Under the pieces are notes generated by a model. That model worked only from the letters and a program-made list of their open reading frames with translations, had not been told where the DNA came from and did no database searches. Made by a program: the position numbers and the translations under genes. Below are positions 30,972-40,949 of a stretch of DNA of 64,000 bases, one piece after another. The stretch covers positions 1-64,000 of the forward strand of contig NADL03000237.1 of NCBI GenBank assembly GCA_002205965.3, written 5' to 3'. The DNA is from Kappaphycus alvarezii. Its lineage: Eukaryota; Rhodophyta; Florideophyceae; Gigartinales; Solieriaceae. Numbering within the stretch: position 1 is the first letter of the stretch; each line of letters begins with the position of its first letter.

Positions 30972-31404
30972 TGATGGACAAGGAGAAGGGAGAGAGCGCG
31001 AGCGGACGAGAGAGAGAGCGAGAAGAGGGAGAGAGAGCGAGTGGAGAGAGAGAGAGAGAAAGAGAAGAGAGAGAGTGAGCGACCAAGGAGAAGAGTTGAG
31101 AGAAAGGAAAGTGGTAAGAGACTTTACTTCGACAAGAGTGGGCTGAGACCATGGCTTATATAGACTTCAGGGCGAGTCGCTTGATGCCTCGGCACGACTT
31201 GTGGAAGTTTCCAGAAGCCATGTAGACGATGGTGAAGGAATAACCCTAAACCTATCTGAGCTGATCTGAAAAAGATCAGCTCAAGCGCACAGCACAGTAC
31301 AGTGCATAAACGTAACGGTCAAGATCTAGGTTGAACAGTAAAGTACAGTAAAGTACAGTAGCTGTCCCCGCATATATTGTCAGTAAGCTGTAATTGTACC
31401 AACA
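30972..31404 (-). repeat. B1 3' LTR (433 bp, long type)
   Basis: Minus strand TGTTGGTACAATTACAGC to CTCCTTGTCCATCA, TG...CA ends. It contains the 25-base palindrome at 31258-31282, a TATATAA at 31156-31162 and a pyrimidine-rich (CT)n terminal 140 bp. The 433-bp length is shared with the other left-hand B LTRs (433 and 431 bp). Confidence 0.85.
31258..31282. repeat. Perfect palindrome in long-type B LTRs
   Basis: GAGCTGATCT-GAAAA-AGATCAGCTC: a 10-bp stem with a 5-base loop. It is also present at 40787-40811 and 47999-48023. The two right-hand B LTRs have GAGCTGATCAAGCTC instead, as if the hairpin had been excised. Confidence 0.85.
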
Positions 31405-34400
31405 CGCCCCTCAAACTAGAATTGACCATGATAACGCCCCCTCGACCTAAAACAATCAAACATTACTTTGATGTGAACAAACAATGCCCAACTCATTCCG
31501 AAATCTTTCAAATTTCACTCGAAGCAAAGGTTTTGTCAGAATGCCAGAGATTTGGTCTTCGGTTCAGCAATGCGACAAATGGACCTGATTTGCTGCCATG
31601 ACCTCACGAACAAAGTGGTATCGAATATCAATATGTTTGTTGCGCTCGTTAATGGACTGGTTTTTGGCAGAGCTGATAGATCCTGAGTTATCAACCAAGA
31701 TTGAAATCGGAGTTGGATGATTTGAGCCCAGTATTTCAGACAAGACGTTAGACAACCATATTGCCTCCTTGGACGCAGTGCAAATGGAAATGTACTCTGC
31801 TTCACACGAAGACAGCGCAACACATCCTTGCTTCTTCGAGCGCCACGAAATAGGACCTCCGGACATCATGAAAACATAGCTTTCCGTCGACTTGCGAGTT
31901 GTGCGACAGCCGGCCCAATCAGAATCGCTGTAACCGATGATAGTTGGAGCAGAAGAGGGACTGTAACAGATTCCGAGGTCGCTAGTTCCCTTGAGATAAC
32001 GATAAACTCGCTTTACGGCTTTCCAATGGCTTTCCAGAGGCTTCTCGCAGTGTTGTGAAAGTTTACCGACAGCAAAACCAATGTCCGGGCGAGTACATAC
32101 CATTAAATACATGAGACTTCCGATTGCGGAGCGATACGGTATCGATGGGGAAAGATCAGCTTCTGAGTTGTTGTCCGAGCCCCGTTTGAAAGAACCATAG
32201 GGGTATCAACAGGCTTCGCGGTGGCCATGTTGAATCTTTCAAGTATTTTCTCAGTGTAAGATTTCTGAGAGAGATGTAACGTCCTTGTTGATCGTTGCGA
32301 GTAACTTGGATTCCAAGAAACTCTTTGACAGGCCCCAGATCCTTCATCTTGAATCGACTCTTCAACTCAGTCTTGATGTTTTCCAGAGTTACTCGATCGT
32401 TTCCAGCAATAAGAAGGTCATCCACGTACAGAATAATTATGGAGATCGAAGAGCCCTGTCGAGAGACATAAAGCAGGGCTCATGAGGATTACTCATATAA
32501 TGAAGCTCTGCGGTTAATAGCTCATGAATCTTGGCATACCACTGACGTGGAGCCTGTTTAAGCCCATACAGGGCCTTTTGAAGGCGGCATACGAGATTCG
32601 GCCTGGCTGGGTCGTGAAATCCGGATGGAACTTCCATGAATATTTCCTCTTCCAACTCCCCATTAAGAAACGCGGTCACAACATCCATCTGGTCGCATTC
32701 AAGGTCAAAGAAGTTTGTGATGCAGAGAAACAATCGTAGGGCAGAGAGAGAAACTACAGGAGCATAGGTTTCATTATACTCGAGACCTGGAACTTGTCGA
32801 AATCCTTTGGCGACTATGCGGACTTTGGGACCAACGTCTGGTTTCACACGGAAGACGTACCGGCAAGGAATGACGTGCATCCCTGGCTTTCGCGGGACAA
32901 GCTCGAACGTTCCATTTTCTCGTATGGAGTCTTCTTCCTTTTTGATTCCAGGCATCCAAAAGTCGACGTTCTCTGAAGAAGTAGCTTCCTCGTATGATGC
33001 TGGAATTCCAATAGAGACAAGAGCGGTTTCCGCAATGAGCGATACATCTTCAGACGACCCGGAGAGCCACCATCTGCCAGGCTTCTTCGCAATCCGGGAT
33101 GAACGACGAGGAGCAATACTAGGAGTACCCGGGCTGGATTGGACTGGGTTCGCATCTCATTACGGCAAGTGATCCCTCATCTTGTTCGCTACCAGAAGGA
33201 GAGTCAATCAGCAGATCCTTGGAAGTGCGATTGCTGCCGATGGGATTCGTGTTCCCTTCCATTTGGTCGTCGAGAAAGCTTGAACAGTGTTGATCTTGCG
33301 GAGAATTCGAAGATTCGTCAAATGTGACGTCCCTGGAAACAACCATTTTCTCAGCTGCAATGTCCCACAGCTTGTATCCCTTACTTTGGGTTGAGTACCC
33401 CATCATTAGTGCCTCACGAGACCTGGGATCCAACTTCTTGAGATCCTTCTTAGGATAACGTACCAACATTGCGCACCGAACACTCGCAGATGGGAGATAT
33501 CTGGTGGTGTTCCATTCCAAAGTTCATAAGGAGTAGTATTGTCGGGCAGGGAACTGGATGTAACCCGATTTAGTACATACACAGCGGTAGAAAGCGCTTC
33601 AGCCCAGAAGTGCTTTGGAAGGGACTTGTGATGCAGCATTGATCGGACCAGATTGAGAAGGGTTCGGTTCATTCTTTCAGCTGTTCCATTTTGCTGAGGA
33701 GTATGAGCCACTGTAAGCTGATGTTGAATACCTTGTGCCTCCAGGAAGTTCTTGAATGCTGTAGATAGATATTCGCCTCCGTTGTCCGACCGTAAAGCCT
33801 TTACCAGAAGCTGATCTTCTCGAACGGGTTTGGTGTCATGGAACTCGAGGACGTGAAGAGCTTCTAGAGACTGGCTGGTGTGTTTTTCTGCGAAGGCCTT
33901 GTACTTCTTGAAGCACTCTAAAACCTTAGATTTGTGAGTGATAGGATAGGCGACTGTCCATTTGGAATAGTCATCAATGAAAGACACTAAGTACCGCGCC
34001 CCACCGAGAGATGGAATCTCCACAGGCCCTAAAACATCTGAGTGAACCAGTTGGAGGGGTTTCGTAGACCGCCCTTTTCTTGACTTTGGGATTGGTGCAC
34101 GGTGTGATTTTCCAAGAATGCATCCCACACAAGAGTCAGGGGTCCCAGAGTTGACGTATTTAACACCTGTGACAGCTCCATGACTGACCATCGACTTGAT
34201 CTCAGCGGTATTAATGTGAGCCAGTCGCTCGTGCCATGTCTTCAGAGATGTAAGCAAGGAAACTTCCGAGTCATTAGCCTTTGATGGACTTTGACAGGTA
34301 TCTAGTATATAAAGGCCTTTGACAAGAGTGCCGGTGGCCACTAGAGATCCATCGGTGTTGTCTGTAAGCAGAACAGCGTTGCGATTGAATTGGGAGTTAA

Positions 34401-34697
34401 TGCCGCGATTTGCCATTTCGGATACCGAGAGCAGCTGGTATCGAAGGTAGGAACGTGAAGTACGTTCTTTAGTAGGCATTGAACGGTATCCTTTTTATAA
34501 CGGAGAGTCAGCACTACGTCACCTGTTCCCTCGATAGAGGCTGTAGAATCTGCTCCCAGATCCAGAGTTGAGTTAGCCGAGGACTCTTGGTATGAAACAA
34601 AGGCCGAGCGATCGTGCGTGACATGGAGGTACAGCCGAATCGATAACCCATTCATTAGCAAGGGATACAGAGCTACCAATAGTTTGTAGCGCCACAT
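31405..34697 (-). pseudogene. B1 pol region (protease to RNase H)
   Basis: Copia polyprotein remains coding, in transcription order, for the aspartic protease start (WVIDS region near 34650), the HHCC pre-integrase segment (KTWHERLAHI, CVGCILGKSH), integrase core (D, D and E region with LRSDNGGEYLSTAFKNFL), reverse transcriptase (from ENGTFELVPRKPGMHV) and RNase H. The purine tract TTGAGGGGCG precedes the LTR. Several breaks. Confidence 0.85.
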
Positions 34698-35463
34698 TGT
34701 GTTGATTTGGCAAGACGATCACATGACCCCCACATCGGTGCCAAACCTCATAAGAGGCATGAGGCATGTTCCACGTGTACATATGCACACGTGTTGATTG
34801 AAGGGTGGCCCTAAGGCATTTCGGAAGAAATCCAAAGTTCCCAGGACGAAAGTTCGATTTTGAGAGGTCAGCGACTTAGAGGGAAAATGTTGTTTATGGG
34901 GTGATTTTACGTAGGGTAGGGTACTATAAGTGATGATGAGTGTACTGTATGAGAGATATGCTGAGGAAAGCTATGTACTCGTGGACGTGGCGGCAGTTGT
35001 ATATGTGATGTACACGTGGTACAGCTAAGAGTAGAAACCTTTTGTGCAGTGGTGTACACGTACTGTACTAGTGCCAATGAGGACCTGTACTTCGCAGTTA
35101 TGTGATTCTATTATACGTGTGAAGGATTGAGTCGTTATTTTGGCACAAGGGAATTCGGTTCGATAAGTCTGCAAATTAAGGTCCTGTTTGATGTTTGTAT
35201 TGGGCCAATCTATTTACACAAATTTGTCAACTTTGGGAGCAGTTCCAAATTGCTCCTAATGACTGTTATCACCGGGCCAAGATCTTTGAATCCGCTCAAA
35301 CGGCAATGGTTTGTGGGATTCTATTAATGGACGCAGTGAGTTAGAAAGTAGTTGTAGGTTGTACTTGAGGCCAGGAGTTTTGAGTTCCGAGTAAATTCTG
35401 GGTAGCCAAGCCCGCAACTTCATCCGTTCAGCAAAAGTCCTTCACCCTCTCCGATTCCATTTA
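34698..35463 (+). repeat. A1b 5' LTR (short form, 766 bp)
   Basis: TGTGTTGATTTGGCAAGACG to CCGATTCCATTTA. It lacks nearly all of the tandem repeat block seen in other family A LTRs: sequence runs from GTGCCAATGAGGACC and GTACTTCGCAGTTATGTG straight to the ATTATACGTGTGA unit end. That explains its length compared with 1080-1156 bp in A2. Confidence 0.8.
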
Positions 35464-35478
35464 GGTTATGGGCCCAGT
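35464..35478 (+). other. Primer binding site of A1b (initiator tRNA-Met half)
   Basis: GGTTATGGGCCCAGT is complementary to the anticodon stem-loop of eukaryotic initiator tRNA-Met (CTGGGCCCATAACC). Copia of Drosophila primes from this internal tRNA region rather than from the tRNA 3' end; the same is inferred here. Confidence 0.8.
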
Positions 35479-35557
35479 TCAACGCCGTCTTTCTCTGAAC
35501 CCCGTAATTCGCCCTGTGTTGCTGCATTGTTCTTTTGTCTATCTCAGTCTCTTGATT

Positions 35558-36219
35558 ATGTCTACTCGTTCCGGTAAGCTATTGAATAATTCCATTTCTT
35601 TGCACATCGAAGTGATTCTCTTTGCCTTTTGGTTGGTCTAAAGACTCATAATCCCAAAAGCTGTTACTGACGATCACTTCCACTTTTGTGCCTGCTTTTG
35701 CTGGTTGTGCTAGACTCGGAATTAGCCCTGGTGCCCCGAGTGCCCAGGGCTGCGACAGTTAGGACTTTGCCATCTGTGGGGAGGACAGTTGTGGAATCGA
35801 TCGAAGTACTCGAACCAGAAGGACCGCCGCCGAAGACGCTCGCGCTTCCCTCGTCTAGGGAAAGGTATAGGATCCCTCGTAAGTCAGTACCTCTGGATAA
35901 GCCAATAAAGAAAGTTCAACGCCTCTCGGCAAAGAAAGCTAAAGCCCTCGCCGATCGAGTTGCCAAGAAGGAACTAAAGGCTAAACGAAGAGTTCCGCCG
36001 AGGAACAAGAGGTACTGCAAGCTCTGTGATATTAGCTGCAATAGCGCACAGACATTCTACGATCACATCAATTCTAAGGGTCATAGGACTAGAGAGAAAA
36101 ACAAGAAAAAGACCCCTAGGTGTACTGCTTGTGATAGAGTGTTCGATTCCCACGAGGTTCTCAAGCGTCACGAGAACGGGAAGGAACACTTGAAAGTAGT
36201 TTTGTCCCAGAGAATTTAA
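35558..36219 (+). CDS. A-family ORF1 zinc-finger protein (A1b copy)
   Basis: Same ORF as in A1, virtually identical over the main frame ending at 36219, with both C2H2 fingers (C-x2-C-x12-H-x5-H) intact. The short upstream exon-like stretch starts ATG at 35558 and meets donor GTAAGC at 35574; the acceptor AG is at 35712-35713, giving a 140-nt intron in the same phase. In A1b the open frame extends a little further upstream without an ATG, so the spliced start remains the more likely one. Preservation of this ORF in three copies, next to broken gag-pol, shows it is an integral element gene rather than a captured accident. Confidence 0.7.
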
Positions 36220-36317
36220 AGAGATCCATTTGTTTGTTTGAAGCGACGTCTTTGGCCTTTGCTTTAGTCTAGAGTTTCGTGTGCTGTGTTCTTATAGAGG
36301 TGGGCTTGCCACTACAA

Positions 36318-36332
36318 GGGACTATCGGTCCC
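36318..36332 (+). ncRNA. Pre-gag RNA hairpin (A1b)
   Basis: GGGAC-TATCG-GTCCC, same position relative to gag as in A1 and A2. Confidence 0.6.
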
Positions 36333-36379
36333 CGGCTTGGGATCTTCGAACAGAACATTAGCACCTCTAGAATATTGCA

Positions 36380-39300
36380 ATGAGTAGCGGAGAAGATCAA
36401 GGAGGAGGATCGATGAAGATCGAAAAGCTCACGGATACCAATTTCTACGTGTGGAAACAGAAGATTCAGCTCCTGTTGGCCCTTCGCGATGTGGAACAGT
36501 ATATTACTGATGGCACCGTTCCTGAAGATGAACAATCTTCCACTTACAAGGCATGGAAGCAAGGGGATCGAAAGGCCCGGGCCATCATCGGCCTGTCGCT
36601 GTCGATGATCACCTGGATCATGTGAGAGATGCTGTCACAGCCAAAGAAATGTGGGACGCCATCTTGGAAGTTTTTGAGCGCCACACATTACTAAATAAGC
36701 TGGCGGCCCGGAGAGACTTCTACACGGTCACCATGCTAGACAATGAGAAAGTTTTGCCATACATAGGACGTGTGCGACACCTAGCAGCTCGCTTAAAGTC
36801 AATGGGAGTCATCATTGATGACAAGGAAATGGCTATGGCAGTTCTCAATGGTCTTCCGCAGAGGTTTCAAAATCTCATTGTAGCGCTTGACGCTCTTGGA
36901 TCCGAAGATAACACGTTCGGAGTAGAATATGTAAAAAGTCGCCTGCTCCAAGAGGAGCAACGTGCATCGATGAGCTTACTAGAAGGCAGAATCCGCCAAG
37001 TTCTGCTCTTATTGGGCACATCCCTGAGGCAAGGCGTGTTTCGACTTTGACATGCACCAACTGTGGTCACAATGGACACTCCGCTGCCCGCTGCTGGGGA
37101 AAGGACATCAACGGAAGGCGACCACCGCCACCTGACCGGTTCCTACGTAGACAGTCACAGAAGCCTACTGCGATGATTGCTCAAGAGCAAGAAGATCTGG
37201 AAATTAATGAAGTCGAGTACATATGTCTGATGAACAAGGTAGATAACTCTGGTATCAACATAACTCAAACACTTGGCTTATCGACTCTGGATGCTCCGCG
37301 CACATGACATTTGACAAGAGACTGTTCTCCGACTACAGGGAGGTCTCAAACAGCCGCGTAGAAATGGGAACAAAAGCGTGTGCAGTAGTAGCTGGAGTCG
37401 GGACCGTCCCCATTACGCTTTTAGTGAACGGAGTTCAAAAGTCATGCAAGCTCACCAATGTGCTGCACGTTCCAAGCTTTGCTTTTTCCCTAATTCTGTA
37501 CGTAAGATGGTCGATAATGGATTTGACGTTGAGTTCGTTCGTGACAAGTGCACTGTGAAGAGGAGTGACTGCATCGTGGCTACTGCCACAAGTCGAGGAG
37601 AGCTGTATGTGCTTGACACATGTAACGAGGTTCATTCGGCGCACAAAGCCTCTTTGAAGACATGGCATGAAAGATTGGCCCACGTTCACACTCAAGGAAT
37701 ATTGTCCATGGCTCGTAAGAACGTGGTAAGTGGACTTCATATCTCCTCTTCAGATATAACAAGAGACGCTAGCTCATCTTCTGACTGTGAATCTGTGACA
37801 TGTGATGCGTGTGTGTTAGGAAAAGCAACTCGTGCTGTGATTCCTAAACAGCGCTCTGGAGGCAGGGCCAAACATTTGCTAGACTTGGTCCATTCGGACG
37901 TCTGCGGCCCACTCCAAGTACAGTCAGTAGGTGGTGCTAGATACTTTGTCACTTTTATCGATGACCACTCAAACTGGAGTGTTGTCTATCCGATGAAGAG
38001 TAAAGATGAAACGTTCCATTTTTATCAGAAGTTTGCCCAATATGCCTTCACACACACTGGTCAACGCGTGAAAGTGCTTCGATCTGATCGTAGGAGAGTA
38101 TCTTTCTTCAGAGTTCCAATCCTTTCTATCGTCACAAGGAACTGTTCATCAAACGACCGCTGCATACACACCTGAACAGAATGGTGTGGCAGAACGGCTC
38201 AATCGTACCCTGATTGATCTCGTCAGGTCTATGCTGTCCCATATGAAGGTTCCGAAAGCTTTCTGGGCTGAAGCTCTGATAACGCAGTTTACGTTCGCAA
38301 TCGTGTCACGACAAGAGCTTTGGGTGGTCTCGTTACTCCATTTCACCTATGGATGAAGAAAAAGCCCGATGTATCTCACCTACGTGTGTTTGGATGTCAA
38401 TGCTGGTACAAGGTGCCTGGTAATGAGGTGCGTAAACTTGACGACCGCGCAACAACGGGAATGTTTGTTGGGTATCCGCCGGGAACTAAGGCCTACAAAA
38501 TTTGGGATGACAATTTACATCGCATTGTTATTTCCAGGGATGTGCAGTTCGATGAGTCGAGACCAGGGGCTTGCTCTTACGATGAACATTTTTCCGATGA
38601 TAATGACGTGGACGTTGACCCAGTGGAGGCGACCGATACTGACGAAATTGAGTCTGAAACATCTAATGGTGATAATGAACATGGCATTGAAACAGGGTCA
38701 CCGGCGGAGGTTGAGAACTTTCAAAGTCAAGGTATTGAGCCCGACTCAACTAATGAGACTTTGCAACCAGAAGAAGTGAGTGGTGAGCAAGATGCTGGTC
38801 CCGGCGATGTGGAACCTCGCCGCTCCACTCGTTCACGACGCCCACCCCGACAGTGGTGGACAGGCCTGGTGGGAACCAGCTTACTCACACCTTCCTGTGG
38901 CGACATCAACATACCGAACTCCTTTAAAGAGGCGATGGGTGGACCACAACCACAGTTCTGGCAGAAAGCGATTGATAAGGAGCTAGAGTCCACAGTGCCA
39001 CGATCGGAAGGTGCCAATATTCTAACTTCTCGCTGGGTATTTACTGTAAAGGACATGCCGGACGATAACGGCACGTTGACTCAAAAGGGAAAAGGTCGCC
39101 TGGTTGTGCGGGGCTTTCAACAAATTGAGGGGATTGATTACTCAGAGACTTTTGCGCCGGTGATCAAATTTACAACGATTCGATTGTTGTTGGCGATTGT
39201 AGCCCACTTCGATTTAGAGCTTCATCAAATGGACGTGGTCACGGCCTTTCTGAACGGTGACTTAGAAGAGGATATTTATATGGAGCAGCCTGAAGGTATC

Positions 39301-40416
39301 GTTGACTCTTCCAGGCCCAATCATGTTTGCAAACTTCTCAAGGCTATCTATGGTCTTAAGCAAGCGAGTCGACAATGGCACAAAAAGATTGACGATTTCC
39401 TTATTCACACGCTTGGCTTCAAGACTACGAGAAGTGACGCCTGTCTATATACAAACATATCAGAAAAAGGCGTTATGCTGATTGCCCTATATGTGGATGA
39501 CTTGCTTCTTGCGGGAAGTGACCTGAAAGCCGTGACCTGGATGAAAGGTGAACTGAACAAGAGATTTGAGATGAAAGATTTAGGCGAGGCCAAAAAGTGC
39601 ATTGGGCTTGAAATAAGTAGAAAAAGGGTCCCTAGACGGATCTATATCTCGCAGACAGAGTATGCCAAGTCCATTTTGAAACGTTTTGGTATGGCCAGTT
39701 GCAATCCCGTGAGGACTCCGATGGAACAAGGATTACACCCTGAGATGTCAACTAGCCCGTATTGCGATGTACCATATCGACAGATCATTGGCTGCTTAAT
39801 GTTTCTTATGGTAGGGTCACGTCCAGATCTTGCATATGTGGTGGGAAAACTGTCCCAACACTGTGAGAACCCTCGCGAGGACCACTGGCAAGCAGCCAAA
39901 CGAGTTCTGAGATATATCAAAGGAACGCTCTCACTAGGTGTAGTTCTAGATGGAAATCTCCCAGTGCAAACTCTAGAGGGCTTCAGCGATGCAGACTGGG
40001 GTGGTTGCTTGGACTCGAGAAAGTCCACCAGTGGATATGTGTTCAAACTGTGTGGGGGAGCTATTAGTTGGTCATCTAGGAGACAAACGGTCGTTGCGAA
40101 ATCCACATGCGAAGCGGAGTATATTGCACTGTGTGAGGCTTGCAAAGAGGCAGCTTGGCTCAGGTGCCTTCTTGCAGACGCATTGGGAAAGTCGAAAGAC
40201 AGCACAGTTACAATCGGGTGTGATAATGCTGGTACAATAGCGTTTGCGGGTAACGAAGGAGTGAACAGGCGAAATAAGCACATTGACATATCATATCATT
40301 TTGTCCGAGATGCTGTGACTCGAAAGATTGTTTCACTGTTTCACATACCTTCTACAGATATGCCAGCAGATATACTCACCAAGCCTCTTGGTCGCATTCT
40401 ATTCATAAATGCATAA
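36380..40416 (+). pseudogene. A1b gag-pol
   Basis: In order: gag capsid region (36380 to about 36980), zinc knuckle CTNCGHNGHSAARC (about 37050), protease region (about 37290), pre-integrase segment (LKTWHERLAHVHTQGI and CDACVLGKATR), integrase core (LDLVHSDVCGPLQ, GGARYFVTFIDDHSNWS; NQNGVAERLNRTLIDLV-like text near 38200), an acidic linker (about 38590-38850), reverse transcriptase (RWVFTVKDMPDDNGT to YVDDLLLAGSD), and RNase H (DADWGGCLDSRKSTSGYVF, NKHIDISYHFVRD). The 3' half, from about 38320 on, is one long open stretch. About five breaks in all. Confidence 0.85.
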
Positions 40417-40500
40417 AATCTCTAGGCCTCGGAGAGCTGCACGATGCTTAGGTCATGTAATCGAGGGGGGGTGTTGTTGATTTGGCAAGACGATCACCAT
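39844..40500 (+). repeat. Left copy of the A-end segment of the tandem duplication
   Basis: The last 657 bp of A1b up to the B2 LTR match 47061-47714, which is likewise followed by a B LTR at the same point of the A LTR. The unit 39844-47060 (A end plus whole B element) therefore appears twice in tandem, the second copy running from 47061 to 61376 and containing A2. Confidence 0.75.
40461..40471 (+). other. Polypurine tract of A1b
   Basis: TCGAGGGGGGG directly before the LTR start TGTTGTTGATTTGGC. Confidence 0.75.
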
Positions 40501-40933
40501 TGATGGACAAGGAGAAGGGAGAGAGCGCGAGCGGACGAGAGAGAGAGCGAGAAGAGGGAGAGAGAGCGAGTGGAGAGAGAGAGAGAGAAAGAGAAGAGAG
40601 AGAGTGAGCGACCAAGGAGAAGAGTTGAGAGAAGGGAAAGTGGTAAGAGACTTTACTTCGACCAAGAGTGGCTGAGACCATGGCTTATATAGACTTCAGG
40701 GCGAGTCGCTTGATGCCTCGGCACGACTTGTGGAAGTTTCCAGAAGCCATGTAGACGATGGTGAAGGAATAACCCTAAACCTATCTGAGCTGATCTGAAA
40801 AAGATCAGCTCAAGCTCACAGCACAGTACAGTGCATAAATGTAACGGTCAAGATCTAGGTTGAACAGTAAAGTACTGTAAAGTACAGTAGCTGTCCCCGC
40901 ATATATTGTCAGTAAGCTGTAATTGTACCAACA
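40501..40933 (-). repeat. B2 3' LTR (433 bp, long type)
   Basis: TGATGG...ACCAACA on the plus strand. It contains the 25-base palindrome at 40787-40811 and the TATATAA complement at 40685-40691. It differs from the B1 LTR at only a handful of positions. Confidence 0.85.
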
Positions 40934-40949
40934 CCCCCTCAAACTAGAA

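Larger units (their letters stand above)
30972..34697 (-). mobile_element. Copia element B1, 3' part
   Basis: Minus-strand family B element inserted into C2 gag. From left to right it shows its 3' LTR (30972-31404), purine tract, RNase H (DSDWAGCRTTRKSTESYVF, KHIDIRYHFVRE), reverse transcriptase (TAFLNGELEEEIFMEVP; catalytic-region sequence around 32400), integrase (LVHSDVLGPVEIPSLGGARY, NGTAERMNRTLLNLVRSML), pre-integrase region and protease (WVIDS). At 34698 the family A LTR of A1b interrupts it. The gag end of the original insertion probably survives at the far right of the nest as part of B3. Nearly identical to B2 and B3; recent. Broken, with several breaks. Confidence 0.85.
34698..40500 (+). 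mobile_element. Copia element A1b, nearly full length, 3' LTR cut by B2
   Basis: Plus-strand family A element inserted between protease and gag-end codons of B1 (after cacat, 34693-34697). Parts: 5' LTR 34698-35463, primer site 35464-35478, putative intron 35574-35713, ORF1 to 36219, hairpin 36318-36332, gag-pol 36380-40416, purine tract 40461-40471, and only 29 bp of 3' LTR (40472-40500) before the B2 LTR begins. Coding regions are nearly identical to A2. Broken, about five breaks in gag-pol. The right-hand target duplication is not found, in keeping with the later recombination inferred for this nest. Confidence 0.85.

Noticed and set aside
30990-31080. GA-rich tract looking like an independent microsatellite
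   Set aside because: It recurs at the same position in all five B LTRs and belongs to the LTR.
39642-40289. Long minus-strand open frame of 215 codons, repeated at 49674-50321 on the plus strand
   Set aside because: Exact antisense of the conserved reverse transcriptase/RNase H region of A1b and A2; it is open because the sense codons avoid certain words, and shows no motif of its own.
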